Shown piece after piece: positions 24,662-33,921 of a stretch of 64,000 bases of DNA. The notes beneath the pieces were generated by a model that had not been told where the DNA came from, ran no database searches, and saw only the letters and a program-made list of their open reading frames with translations. The DNA comes from Chitinophagaceae bacterium (GTDB lineage: Bacteria; Bacteroidota; Bacteroidia; Chitinophagales; Chitinophagaceae), in NCBI GenBank assembly GCA_023251255.1, contig JAHEZD010000025.1, positions 1 to 64,000 of the forward strand, in the 5' to 3' direction. Each line of letters starts with the position of its first letter. Position 1 is the first letter of the stretch. Position numbers and translations under genes: made by a program.

Positions 24662-27007
24662 TTACAAAGCTACTCCCACCCTCAATGCCTTCAAACCATT
24701 CACGCCCTGTAGCTCTTCCAGTTCCAAATGTTCCAGGTCATTGTTCAGTACGCCCTGTTCCTGTAAATAGCTAATGTATTCCGTGTATTCCTCGGCTTCC
24801 CTTTTGTTGAAATAGACCAATGCAATTTTTTCTGGTTGGGTCAACCTTTCCCCACTGTCCTTGATATGTACCTTGTCAATCCTTTTCTTGATAACCTGGT
24901 AGCGGATATTGTAAGTGCCTTCTACATCAAATTTCCTTTCATCGTTCCTGAAACCAATATCAATGGTGGCAGAGCGGACAAAAATAAGTTGGGTGGTAAG
25001 CAACTGCTTTTCCATTTGTGGCAAAAGGCTGTGGGTAATCTTTGCAATGGCAGCCATGGAAGTCAATTGCCATAAACGGATATTCTTCAGGTACAGTTGA
25101 TTGAAGGGCTTGTCTGGCACAAGCGATTGCCCCATATAAATATCGTATTCCACGCCGTCGGTCCTGAACTTTTCAAAATAGCATGGATAGGAAGCCTGCA
25201 TTTCATCCCTGAACATTTCAAGGTACTGGTTAATGGATGTGTTAATGAGCTGCATGGAATTTTCCAGTATCCTCCTGTTGTGGAACGCTTCGCCATGCTG
25301 CTCATCAATGGCATTGAAATAATTGTCAATGATGGGGCGCAGTCCGGTCCTGTCTTCCTTGAAGTGGTTGAGGAACGGGGTAATGTCCTGTTCCAGAAAA
25401 TCGTTCATGCGTAAATGGTCATCATCAATAAAGGATTCATTGATGGCTTTCAGCCATTTGCCGCACTTGTAAATCAATTCGTCGGCCAATGCAATATTTA
25501 CCTGCTGCTTGATGGCTGTCAATGTTTGCAACAATAGGTTGAACTGTACCTGCAGGTCAGCAGCCAATGCATTGTTCCTTTCAATGGTCGAATTCCTGAT
25601 ATCAATGGCCCCATACAAAGGATATACATTTTTGAAGACAATGGGTTCTATGGATTTTTTCTTGGTGGGCAGTTTATTATTGCTGATATACTGCCATGCC
25701 ACTTCATTGAACTTCCATTGAACGGATGGCTGCAATGACGTGAATTTCTCCTTGATCACTGCTTCGACCCTTGCATCAAATTCATCAACGGCATTTTGCA
25801 TTAGCTGGGCAAGCAATGGAATGGCAGGTTCCAGTTTGGAAAGACGTTCAACAGTTAATAGGCCTTTCGTTTTTGTGTACACTTCCAATATGCCTGCTAT
25901 ATGGGTGTTATAGTAAATGGGCAACAAGGCATAGGATGCCACACCTGCATCTTCCAGGTACTGCATGTACACATTGTCTTTGTTGGTAGCTATATTTATA
26001 TCATACAGCACCACCCTTGGGTTATTGATGAATGTTTCCGTAAGGTTGAGGAACTCATTGGTATTGCCCTTGTTTACAATGGCATCCAGCATCACGCTTT
26101 CATGGCTGCTTTCTTCCGTGATGACCAACTTATTGTTGATCCTTGTTACGGGCAGCATACCAAATTCAAGCTCGGCATTTTCCGATAATGTTTTTAATGA
26201 CTGAACAACATGGCCATGGTACTCATTGCTATTGTAGTTGTGTTTGTTCAGTATCAATGACTTGATGTTTTCAACAGCTTGTTGTGCAGTGATATCCGTA
26301 ATGGTAATGATGGAAAAACCTTTGAAGCTGAACATGGAGAGCGGTAGCTGCTCCATTGTAATCCGCCAGTCAGTATCAGTTGATTCAAGTTTCTTTACCA
26401 AGGCTGCAACATCCACTTTTGGTAGGGGCTGCTTAGCAGTTACTTCTATGAAGCGGGTGTCCACATTTACATTGAAATACCTGGTCAATTTTGTTTCTTC
26501 ATCCACAATGGAATACACCATTTCCTTTGCATGGAAGGATGGAAGCTTATAAAACTTTTCAAAGATGAAAGAGTAGATATGCTGGATCTTGTTTTTTATC
26601 ATCAACTCGTCCGACATGGAGTTGGTGAACGAGCATTTGATGCACTTGTTGTCATCTGTGAGGAACTGGTACAGGGCATCTGTTCCATAAAAGATGGAGG
26701 GGCTTAATGGCGTACACAATGCCCACAATGTTTGCTGCTCATCTGTGATGGCAGGCACCAACAGGGCGTATATCAGTTCAAGTTCCTCTTTGTATTGTGG
26801 CATTTCCTCCAATGATATCCCATCCTTCAAGTTCTTATTGGAGAGGAACTTGTTCAGCACAAATTCAAAGAAACCTTTTTTCATGGTTGTTTCTTCTGCT
26901 ATCCTTTTTTGTAGGTAACTGATGAAACTATTGAATGATAAGGTCCTGTCCAGCATGTCCATATTGCTGAAACTACCGTCAGAAATATCGAGTATAGATG
27001 TTTGCAT
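24662..27007 (-). CDS. Large GAF-domain protein
   Basis: A 781-residue cytoplasmic protein. A central segment (about residues 280-400, with VASYALLPIYYNTHIAGILEVY) resembles a GAF small-molecule-binding domain. Further on, PLYGAIDIRNSTIERN resembles the first metal-binding strand of class III nucleotide cyclase domains, but I see no second metal motif, so any cyclase assignment is weak. No HisKA, GGDEF or HTH output domain was seen. It lies 11 bp downstream of the phosphoesterase/Omp85 fusion gene and is probably co-transcribed with it. Confidence 0.75.
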   Translation of the reverse strand: MQTSILDISDGSFSNMDMLDRTLSFNSFISYLQKRIAEETTMKKGFFEFVLNKFLSNKNLKDGISLEEMPQYKEELELIYALLVPAITDEQQTLWALCTPLSPSIFYGTDALYQFLTDDNKCIKCSFTNSMSDELMIKNKIQHIYSFIFEKFYKLPSFHAKEMVYSIVDEETKLTRYFNVNVDTRFIEVTAKQPLPKVDVAALVKKLESTDTDWRITMEQLPLSMFSFKGFSIITITDITAQQAVENIKSLILNKHNYNSNEYHGHVVQSLKTLSENAELEFGMLPVTRINNKLVITEESSHESVMLDAIVNKGNTNEFLNLTETFINNPRVVLYDINIATNKDNVYMQYLEDAGVASYALLPIYYNTHIAGILEVYTKTKGLLTVERLSKLEPAIPLLAQLMQNAVDEFDARVEAVIKEKFTSLQPSVQWKFNEVAWQYISNNKLPTKKKSIEPIVFKNVYPLYGAIDIRNSTIERNNALAADLQVQFNLLLQTLTAIKQQVNIALADELIYKCGKWLKAINESFIDDDHLRMNDFLEQDITPFLNHFKEDRTGLRPIIDNYFNAIDEQHGEAFHNRRILENSMQLINTSINQYLEMFRDEMQASYPCYFEKFRTDGVEYDIYMGQSLVPDKPFNQLYLKNIRLWQLTSMAAIAKITHSLLPQMEKQLLTTQLIFVRSATIDIGFRNDERKFDVEGTYNIRYQVIKKRIDKVHIKDSGERLTQPEKIALVYFNKREAEEYTEYISYLQEQGVLNNDLEHLELEELQGVNGLKALRVGVAL

Positions 27008-27018
27008 AATTGTTTATT

Positions 27019-30000
27019 TTAAAACCTGAGACCCAAAGTGAAATAGGGGTACCAGCCTTCTTCTGAATGTCCTGCCAGTACTTGTAGTACGGCTATTTGT
27101 GCAGGCACGAAATAGATTCCGCCACCCACACTTGTGTTGATGGTTTTGCTGTTGTACCCATCTGCCCAAACCTTACCGGCATCGTAAAAACCAATGATGC
27201 CCAGTTGCCCCGGCAAAATATAGCTACCGATTTCTGCCAGTTTCATTCTTGCTTCAAAATTGTTGTACAGTATGTATTGGCCAGCAAAACGGTACTGCCT
27301 GAAGCCCAACAGGTTTTCATGCCCGCCCAGGAACAGTGATTGATAGAATGCTGCTTTACCAAATGTAGCACCTCCGCCCATCCTGTTGGCAATCACCAGA
27401 TTTGCTTGCCTGTCCAGTTTCTTGTATAGGGCCAGTTCAGGGATGACCTGCACAAAATCCTTGGCATAGCCGTTCAGTCCCTTGTATGCCTGTACCTTGA
27501 GGTTGATGTACCCGCCACTTGATGGCAACAGATTATTGTTCCTATTGTCTTTGATGTAGTTGATGACGATGCCTGCAAATGATTTGTTTTTATCGATGGT
27601 TGCACTGTCATAAGAATGGATGAGAGGGGCATTGTTGATGAAGCGCCCTTTGTTGTCATCTTTATCAAACTGGTACAATTGCAATGAAGGTGCAATGGAC
27701 AACGACGATTTTTTGCTGAAGCGCCAACGCAATGCTGGGTCTATTTGATAGATGGCGAAACGGCTGCGGTAATATTTGATATTGTTGCTTTTATCATAAA
27801 CCGTATTGTTCCCCACGCCAAAAAAGTTCTGTGTATTGTCTGGCGCAAGGGCTTTGGCATGTACCAGCACATCCGTTTTGCCAAAGGCATCCAGCCATTC
27901 ACCGTTGAACTTGAAGGTATAGGCATTTGTTGAAAAGGAACGCGTAAAAGACAGTTGCTGCATGCTGCTGTAAGGCTTTTTCCTGAAGCCTTGGTTCACG
28001 AATTTTACTGCCGCCCCCAGCATGATGCCATCATCGATATTGAAGCCTATATTCAGCATGGGCACAATTTTATTGTAGGGATTGGTTGGTGCATAGGCAG
28101 TAGTCAATTTATCGTTTGATAAATGTGTATGCAGTTTCGCAATATTGCCCATCATGTTCACTTTGTCTTCCCTGCCATACAGTTGAATGGCTTTTGCACT
28201 TTCAACAATATTATAAACCTTGTTATCCTTGGCACCAATAACCCTTAACCTTATGCTTGAATGATTATTGATTACCACACTATCGTTGCCATCATGTACA
28301 AACAACCTTATTTCTTTGGTGACATTCGGATAGAATATCCTGCTGAACAGTTGCTCCCTTATTTTTCCTTCCTTGTTTATTTTATGTACAACAATTAGCA
28401 AGCCACTGTTGGGAGCATCTGTTATTTGCAACAGTTCGTTTTTGTCGCTGGTTTGTATGTCCACAATCTTGTTGATGAAATGGTAATAGTTTTCCATTGC
28501 TTTGGCCATATTGCTCCTTCTTTCCTTTAACTGTTGCAGCAGTTTATCGTGGCGTATGGCATAGGATTGTTGCGGTAATTGTTTCAGTGCTCTTTCCAGT
28601 ACGGAGTCTGTCATGGCAGCAACAAATTCATTGGTCAGTTGCATCCATTGTTCATGGCTCAATTGGTTCAGGAATGTTTTGTTCAGCGCATTGCTTTCCG
28701 TAAAAAAGGCGTTTCCCTGTTTTATCTTCCCACCAAAATCGTGCAGCATGGGCACTATCCATGGTCTTGATGCAATGCCGGGCACAATGCCATCCACTAC
28801 ATGGAATACCTGGTCCCTGTCCCTAGGTACAGCAATGTAATTTTTGTTCTTGCCATTTTTTTCATAAGCCCATCGCCATTGGTCCTCATGCCTGTCCCAA
28901 TCGCCAATGAACAAATCCAGCAACCTAGCTTTGAAGAAAACGGTTGTATCAAAACCATTGTCATTATCATCCAGCAAGGTCTTGTACATTTTTTCCGAAT
29001 TATCGGATTTGCCCAAGGGCTCCCGTTCTTCCAGGAGGCAGACCGTATTCATGAAATCCCTGATATAGATTCCCAAATTCCTGTCAGGGGCCACAATGCC
29101 AATGATTGGATTTGCGTGTGGCACACCAGCAGCATTGGCAATGACTGGTACCACCAAGGCAGAGTAGGGGTGCTGTGCGCTCATGGCATCGGTAACAATG
29201 TCCTTGGCAAAGGTTTCCCGTAAAGCTTCTGGCAACAGTACTTCAGGATATTTGTTCACGCTTCTTAATACCCATTCCTTTCCTGTTTTGTCTTTCAAGC
29301 GAAGTGACTGTGATTGGTGCCCGCCACCACGCTGTATGGGTACCAATCCTCCGTTGATCTCTGAAATCTTGATGATGGGCAACTTGGTGTCTGTGGCCCA
29401 TTCCTTACGGTAGTTCTCACCAAATAAAATTTTGTGCAGGCCACTTACCTTGCCATAAGCTTCGTTGGCCCTTATCAATGAACTATCAACAATGGTGATG
29501 CAGGAATTGTAAACGGAATCCTCCATTTTCTTGACGGATACATATTGTTGGGTATAAGTAAATGCTTCACCCATCACACCATCCTTCAAAGCATAGTAAG
29601 TAAATTTTACATTGTTGTTAATCAGTAAATCGGCCACAACAAAGCCACTGTTCCTTTCAGCAAACAAACTGTTCCTGCCTTTCTTTACAAAAGCATTCTT
29701 TGCACCAGAACCACTAACCACTTGGGTCTGCTTGCTTTTAATGAACTGCAAACCATGTTCATGGCCTGCTACATGCACAAGGTTGGGAAAGTCCTTGAAC
29801 ACTCCATCCACTTGCCTGATCATGTCTTGGTACAAGGGGTGCTGTTTGTCTTCTGGACTTTGGAATGTGCTTCTCAATAATGGGTACAATGAGCCAATAA
29901 GCGGCAATGGGATGTACAAGTTTTTATTGACTGCCGTTAAAGGGAACAAATGGTCCTTCAATGAATAGTAACCGCCATGGTGCCCATAACTCTGAAAGGG

Positions 30001-30621
30001 GTGGTGCGATGCAAGCAGCACCATTTTGTACCTGTTCCTGTACAATAGCTCCAGCAGCTTATCGGTCATTTCTTTTTTATTGTTGCAATCACAGTTGCCA
30101 TTGTCTTTGTTATAAGGGAAGAGCCACCACTCACTGTCAAAAGCAATAATGACCAAACTGTCCGATACATTTATTTCAGTAGGTCCCGGACAACCATTTT
30201 CCGGTACCAGTTTCAGGAGGGAATCATTTTGTGCAGCAATGAACTTTCCCTGCTCCCTGATTTTTGCGAGCCCATCTTTCCCCATCCTGTCCCAATCGTG
30301 GTTGCCGGGAATAAAATAAACAGCAGCACCCCTACTGCGCATGGGTGCAAATTGCGACTGCAATATCTTTTTTGTGGCATCCGCATTCCTGCTGCCGGGC
30401 AGGCCCATACCGGTTGGGTAGACATTGTCGCCCAAAAACAGTACGGTTGTTTTTTGGGGGAGGATAAGATGGGCAGCGTCCGGGATAACAGTTGACTGTT
30501 CAGGGTTTATCTCCCCCGCATCGCCAATAAATATGATCCTTTGCAGCACGGAGTCCTGTGCCTGGCTTTTTGCAAAGGCAAAGAGGGATAATAATAGGTA
30601 GTAAAAATAGTTGCGTAGCAT
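27019..30621 (-). CDS. Calcineurin-like phosphoesterase fused to kinase-like region and Omp85/BamA-type barrel
   Basis: A 1200-residue exported fusion. The signal peptide ends near AKSQAQ. Residues about 28-340 form a metallophosphoesterase with FIGDAGE (Asp34), LFLGDNVYP, PGNHDW, LASHHP and AGHEHG. Residues about 430-700 contain SLRLKDKTGKEWVLRSVNK and LLDLFIGDWDRHEDQWRW followed by AVPRDRDQVF, a pattern resembling HipA/Fam20-type kinase folds (inference). From about residue 850 to the end is a beta-barrel with LGGHENLLGFRQYRFAGQ and GFYDAGKVWADG, as in BamA/TamA-family proteins. It starts 10 bp after the SdiA-regulated-type lipoprotein gene and precedes the GAF gene by 11 bp. Confidence 0.88.
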   Translation of the reverse strand: MLRNYFYYLLLSLFAFAKSQAQDSVLQRIIFIGDAGEINPEQSTVIPDAAHLILPQKTTVLFLGDNVYPTGMGLPGSRNADATKKILQSQFAPMRSRGAAVYFIPGNHDWDRMGKDGLAKIREQGKFIAAQNDSLLKLVPENGCPGPTEINVSDSLVIIAFDSEWWLFPYNKDNGNCDCNNKKEMTDKLLELLYRNRYKMVLLASHHPFQSYGHHGGYYSLKDHLFPLTAVNKNLYIPLPLIGSLYPLLRSTFQSPEDKQHPLYQDMIRQVDGVFKDFPNLVHVAGHEHGLQFIKSKQTQVVSGSGAKNAFVKKGRNSLFAERNSGFVVADLLINNNVKFTYYALKDGVMGEAFTYTQQYVSVKKMEDSVYNSCITIVDSSLIRANEAYGKVSGLHKILFGENYRKEWATDTKLPIIKISEINGGLVPIQRGGGHQSQSLRLKDKTGKEWVLRSVNKYPEVLLPEALRETFAKDIVTDAMSAQHPYSALVVPVIANAAGVPHANPIIGIVAPDRNLGIYIRDFMNTVCLLEEREPLGKSDNSEKMYKTLLDDNDNGFDTTVFFKARLLDLFIGDWDRHEDQWRWAYEKNGKNKNYIAVPRDRDQVFHVVDGIVPGIASRPWIVPMLHDFGGKIKQGNAFFTESNALNKTFLNQLSHEQWMQLTNEFVAAMTDSVLERALKQLPQQSYAIRHDKLLQQLKERRSNMAKAMENYYHFINKIVDIQTSDKNELLQITDAPNSGLLIVVHKINKEGKIREQLFSRIFYPNVTKEIRLFVHDGNDSVVINNHSSIRLRVIGAKDNKVYNIVESAKAIQLYGREDKVNMMGNIAKLHTHLSNDKLTTAYAPTNPYNKIVPMLNIGFNIDDGIMLGAAVKFVNQGFRKKPYSSMQQLSFTRSFSTNAYTFKFNGEWLDAFGKTDVLVHAKALAPDNTQNFFGVGNNTVYDKSNNIKYYRSRFAIYQIDPALRWRFSKKSSLSIAPSLQLYQFDKDDNKGRFINNAPLIHSYDSATIDKNKSFAGIVINYIKDNRNNNLLPSSGGYINLKVQAYKGLNGYAKDFVQVIPELALYKKLDRQANLVIANRMGGGATFGKAAFYQSLFLGGHENLLGFRQYRFAGQYILYNNFEARMKLAEIGSYILPGQLGIIGFYDAGKVWADGYNSKTINTSVGGGIYFVPAQIAVLQVLAGHSEEGWYPYFTLGLRF

Positions 30622-30631
30622 TTTCTTACAT

Positions 30632-31474
30632 TCATTTTCGTTTAAACTTCAAAATATTCCCCTCATCCATATCGCCACCTTCATTGCTGATGAAGAGGTT
30701 CCCGTACCTGTCAAATGCCATACCTTCTGGCTGGTTGAAAATGGACGGGTTTAATGGGTACACTTCCCGTACGGTGAAATCCTTATCGGCAGTCACCAAT
30801 AATTTGTTCACTGATGAAAGGATATACCATTCATTGGTAATGGTATTCCTTGCCATGGCTGACGGGCGGAAACTGGTTTTATTGTCCCCCAACCTTTTTT
30901 CAATCTGCTTTACATCAATAACAAAGCCTTCTTGGTAACCAGGGCCATTTCCTGCCATATTGAGTATATGCCCACTTGTTTGTACATGTTTTTTGTCATT
31001 ATTGCAATGTTTGCACAGCACATAGAGCAGGTTGCTGGTTTCATCTGCGTACATGCCTTCGTATTCGCCAGTGGGCAGTAAGCCCGTCCATTCCTGCACA
31101 TTGCTAGCTTCTTTGTTGTTGGTTCCTGCTAACGGAAAGGAATACAGTGCCCCATCGCTGCGCAGCACCACCACCGTCCCATTGCAAATGGCCATGTCTT
31201 CATAATCACCCTTCTTGGCAAACTTGGTTGCCGAGAAATTTTTATCGCCGAGTTTCAAATGGAAAACTTTTCCCTCTTCGTCCTGCTCCGCATAAATGCT
31301 GTCGCTGTTTCCCTTATTGAAAGCTATGCCGGAAATTTCATGCAGCACAGCGGGCATGATAAATTTTTCGGGTTTGGTAAAGTCATAATTAGATGGGCTT
31401 GTGTAAGTTTCCTTGTTGTTGCTGGCACAGGCAGCCATTGCAAACAAAAGGATGAAAAGGTATTTTATGTTCAT
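30632..31474 (-). CDS. SdiA-regulated-type beta-propeller lipoprotein
   Basis: A 280-residue predicted lipoprotein (FAMAACASN lipobox). The body reads HEISGIAFNKGNSDSIYAEQ, KGDYEDMAICNGTVVVLRSD, TGEYEGMYADE and NQPEGMAFDRYGNLFISNEG, the repeated blades of SdiA-regulated / strictosidine-synthase-like propellers. A Cys pair (LCKHCNND) is notable. First gene of a three-gene operon with the phosphoesterase/Omp85 fusion and the GAF protein; a shared envelope function is suggested by order only. Confidence 0.85.
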   Translation of the reverse strand: MNIKYLFILLFAMAACASNNKETYTSPSNYDFTKPEKFIMPAVLHEISGIAFNKGNSDSIYAEQDEEGKVFHLKLGDKNFSATKFAKKGDYEDMAICNGTVVVLRSDGALYSFPLAGTNNKEASNVQEWTGLLPTGEYEGMYADETSNLLYVLCKHCNNDKKHVQTSGHILNMAGNGPGYQEGFVIDVKQIEKRLGDNKTSFRPSAMARNTITNEWYILSSVNKLLVTADKDFTVREVYPLNPSIFNQPEGMAFDRYGNLFISNEGGDMDEGNILKFKRK

Positions 31475-31651
31475 GAGGATTTTTTTGTTGACCAGCAGTA
31501 TTGCACTATTGAACTTCTGCTAGGTTGCAACCTTTGCAACATAACATATTGGGCATGTAAATACATGGTATCTAGCAGGTAGGGAATCCATTGTTCGCCC
31601 AGCCCGGAACTGCTGCCAATTGAAATTATAAAGTTGAAGTTAATAACAAAA

Positions 31652-31700
31652 GAGCAAATGGAAACCTGTTCCGGACCAAGGTACAGATTTCCATTTGCTC
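31652..31700 (-). terminator. Terminator of the AraC-family gene
   Basis: GAGCAAATGGAAACCTG pairs with CAGATTTCCATTTGCTC (16 of 17), followed on the minus strand by TTTTGTTATT. It lies 40 bp past the regulator's stop. Confidence 0.75.
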
Positions 31701-31739
31701 AGGTCTTGATGTCCAGCCCCATTTGCTGCAATAGTGGTC

Positions 31740-32561
31740 TTAGTGGCCGGTATCCTGTCGCCCTACTAATGCTGACGGGGTATAGCCATATTGCTTTTTA
31801 AAGGCAAAGGAAAAATGTGAAATGTTTTCAAATCCAACTTCGTAGCAAACATCCATTGGTTTCTTCTTCTTTTCAACAAACTGGTAATGTGCCAATTCCA
31901 ATCTCTTTTTTGTGAGCCACCGCTGTGGTGTGCTATTAAATGCTTTGCTAAAGTCCCGTTTAAAGGTGGTCAGGCTCCGGCCTGTTAAATAACCAAATTT
32001 TTCCAGGGGCAAATTGAACATAAAGTTTTTCTCCATATAGCTAACCAAATCAATTTTCCCCGGCTCTTCAAAGTTTGCCAACACATTGTCAATCCCCTTA
32101 TCAATTGTTCTGAGAATACTGATTGCTTCAGTTATTTTCAGCGAAGCAATGTCTTCGGGAAGGTCTTTCATTTCGAAATAAGGGATCAATGAAGAAAGAC
32201 AGCTTTCCAATAATGGATGATTGTTGTAACTAAGGATCTTTTGTGATTCTAAAACGGTTGGTTTCACATCCTGCTTCAGATAAAAATCCCTTAACCTCGT
32301 TGTGGACAGGTGCATCACTACCGTTTTATGTGGCTGCCCGTCTTTAGGATAATTAATAATCGTAGCCAATTGATTTCTTGGGATCAGGAAAATGTCGCCT
32401 TTCTTGAAAATATAAGTAGCATCAGACTGTACAATTTTGGTTTCACCCGAAATGAACCAAATAAGCATATGCTGGTCGAACATGATATCCGATTTGAAAA
32501 ACTTGTCCTCATAGCAGGATAATTTGATATCGGCCGTTATATATTTTGCTTTATACTCCAT
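31740..32561 (-). CDS. AraC-family transcriptional regulator
   Basis: A 273-residue activator-type regulator. The N-terminal cupin-like half (FISGETKIVQSDATYIFKKG, then DIFLIPRN) would sense a ligand. The C-terminal double HTH contains LEKFGYLTGRSLTTFKRDFS and PMDVCYEVGFENISHFSFAF, then KKQYGYTPS. It is encoded beside an SDR oxidoreductase and a remnant of another SDR gene on the same strand, an arrangement often seen when an AraC regulator controls a detoxifying oxidoreductase (inference). Confidence 0.92.
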   Translation of the reverse strand: MEYKAKYITADIKLSCYEDKFFKSDIMFDQHMLIWFISGETKIVQSDATYIFKKGDIFLIPRNQLATIINYPKDGQPHKTVVMHLSTTRLRDFYLKQDVKPTVLESQKILSYNNHPLLESCLSSLIPYFEMKDLPEDIASLKITEAISILRTIDKGIDNVLANFEEPGKIDLVSYMEKNFMFNLPLEKFGYLTGRSLTTFKRDFSKAFNSTPQRWLTKKRLELAHYQFVEKKKKPMDVCYEVGFENISHFSFAFKKQYGYTPSALVGRQDTGH

Positions 32562-32604
32562 TGCTTGTTTTTTTTATTCCTTTTCATAAAGGAGATCAGT
32601 ACTG

Positions 32605-32612
32605 CAAAAATA
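32605..32612 (-). promoter_or_regulatory. -7 promoter box of the AraC-family gene
   Basis: On the minus strand it reads TATTTTTG, an exact TAnnTTTG match, 44 bp upstream of the ATG at 32561. Confidence 0.45.
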
Positions 32613-32633
32613 GAAAGTATCATAGGTTTTATT

Positions 32634-32750
32634 TTATATGCGCTGACTGCCATCAATTAAGCATTCAGGACCGGTGATAAAGGATGCACGCTCGCTTGAT
32701 AGATAGGCAATCAAATTCGCTACCAGCAATTTTAATTTTTCAATTTCCAT
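32634..32750 (-). pseudogene. C-terminal remnant of a second SDR oxidoreductase
   Basis: An intact 38-codon frame on the minus strand reads MEIEKLKLLVANLIAYLSS then ERASFITGPECLIDGSQRI and a stop. This matches the usual end of classical SDRs (the AxFLaSdxASFITG...vDGG pattern) but lacks the Rossmann and catalytic parts. It is therefore a truncated gene left between the full SDR gene and the AraC regulator, probably after deletion. It is a different SDR from the neighbour at 32785-33780. Confidence 0.7.
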
Positions 32751-32784
32751 GTAGTGTACCTTTTAAATAGTTCCTTATGGCGCA

Positions 32785-33780
32785 TTAATTAACATTGAAT
32801 TTAATGCCTGTCATTTCTTCGCTTAGTGCCCATAAATGCTTTGCATTGGTTTCATTCAATGAATAAAGTTTTACGCCATTGGTTATGGATGAACCTGGAG
32901 CCAGTTCAGCAATATCTGCATCTTCGCAGTACACACCTCCTATATTATTGAGCATTGGACTGGTAGCACTCCAAACAGTTGTGGCAGCACCTTGTGGTAT
33001 TGTTTTCAGCGATGCGGCCACCTCTGGTAGGATGTTTCCTTCGGCATCACAGAAACCCATTTTTTGAAATAGTTCCAATGGTGCTTCCCTGCCTAATTCA
33101 GTTCCGTTGATGGAACCGGGATGCACTGAATAGGCACGGACATTAAATACTTTGCTACGATTGTCCAGTTCAAGGGCAAATAAATTACTGGCGGTTTTTG
33201 ATTGGCCATAGCCTTGCAGGGTTTCATATTCCCTATGGAGGAAATTGGGGTCGTCAAAATTGAAAGGTGCAAACTGGTGTCCTTGGGAAGAGACGTTTAC
33301 TACTCTTGCACCATTGGCTTTTTCTAAGGAAGTCCAAAGTCTTGCCGTAAGCCGGAACTGTGCTAGGTAATTGGTCGCTAACTGTGATTCAATGCCATGG
33401 CTATTCCTGCGCAATGGCACCCACATAATGCCCGCATTGTTGATGAGCAAATGAAGTGGCCTGCCAGATGCCAGGAACCTATTTGCAAATTCATCAATGG
33501 AACCTGGGTCCATCAGGTCCATTGATTCCAATTCTACATTGGCAATGCCTTGCAGGTTTTCCTTCGCTTTTTTCATGTCCCTTGCCGGAACGATTACTGT
33601 TGCACCTGCGGCTGCCAACGTTTTGGTAGTTTCCAGACCAATGCCCGTGTTGCCGCCTGTTACGATAGCGGTTTTTCCCGTAAGGTCAATGCCCTTGATT
33701 ACATCACTTGCAGTGGATGTGGCGTTAAATCCAGAACCTATTGGCTTCTGTAACACTCCTTGATAATTGTTTTGTCCCAT
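32785..33780 (-). CDS. Short-chain dehydrogenase/reductase (retinol-dehydrogenase-like)
   Basis: A 331-residue NAD(P)-dependent SDR. Cofactor motif TAIVTGGNTGIGLETT, LLINNAGIMWVP, catalytic Ser in RVVNVSSQGH, and active-site GYGQSKTASN (Tyr and Lys). The length, with an N-terminal extension and the HPGSINGTELGR segment, resembles RDH/WW-oxidoreductase-type SDRs. Substrate unknown. A TACTTTTG -7 box lies 31 bp upstream. It is followed by an SDR remnant and an AraC regulator on the same strand. Confidence 0.93.
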   Translation of the reverse strand: MGQNNYQGVLQKPIGSGFNATSTASDVIKGIDLTGKTAIVTGGNTGIGLETTKTLAAAGATVIVPARDMKKAKENLQGIANVELESMDLMDPGSIDEFANRFLASGRPLHLLINNAGIMWVPLRRNSHGIESQLATNYLAQFRLTARLWTSLEKANGARVVNVSSQGHQFAPFNFDDPNFLHREYETLQGYGQSKTASNLFALELDNRSKVFNVRAYSVHPGSINGTELGREAPLELFQKMGFCDAEGNILPEVAASLKTIPQGAATTVWSATSPMLNNIGGVYCEDADIAELAPGSSITNGVKLYSLNETNAKHLWALSEEMTGIKFNVN

Positions 33781-33810
33781 TTTTATACGTTTTAATTATT
33801 TTTGATGGGA

Positions 33811-33818
33811 CAAAAGTA
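33811..33818 (-). promoter_or_regulatory. -7 promoter box of the SDR gene
   Basis: On the minus strand it reads TACTTTTG, an exact TAnnTTTG match, 31 bp upstream of the SDR ATG. Confidence 0.5.
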
Positions 33819-33921
33819 GATAGCCTATTTCTTGGCGGGTTTGTTTAAACGTCCGAATTTGCTTTGTTTAAAAGGTCAATTTTTTGGCTGCGTAGGTATG
33901 GTTTGTTAGGCTTGATGCAGA

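Noticed and set aside
24662-27007. Nucleotide cyclase annotation based on GAIDIRNSTIERN
   Set aside because: Only one strand-like motif matches; the second metal-binding Asp region and substrate-specifying residues were not seen.
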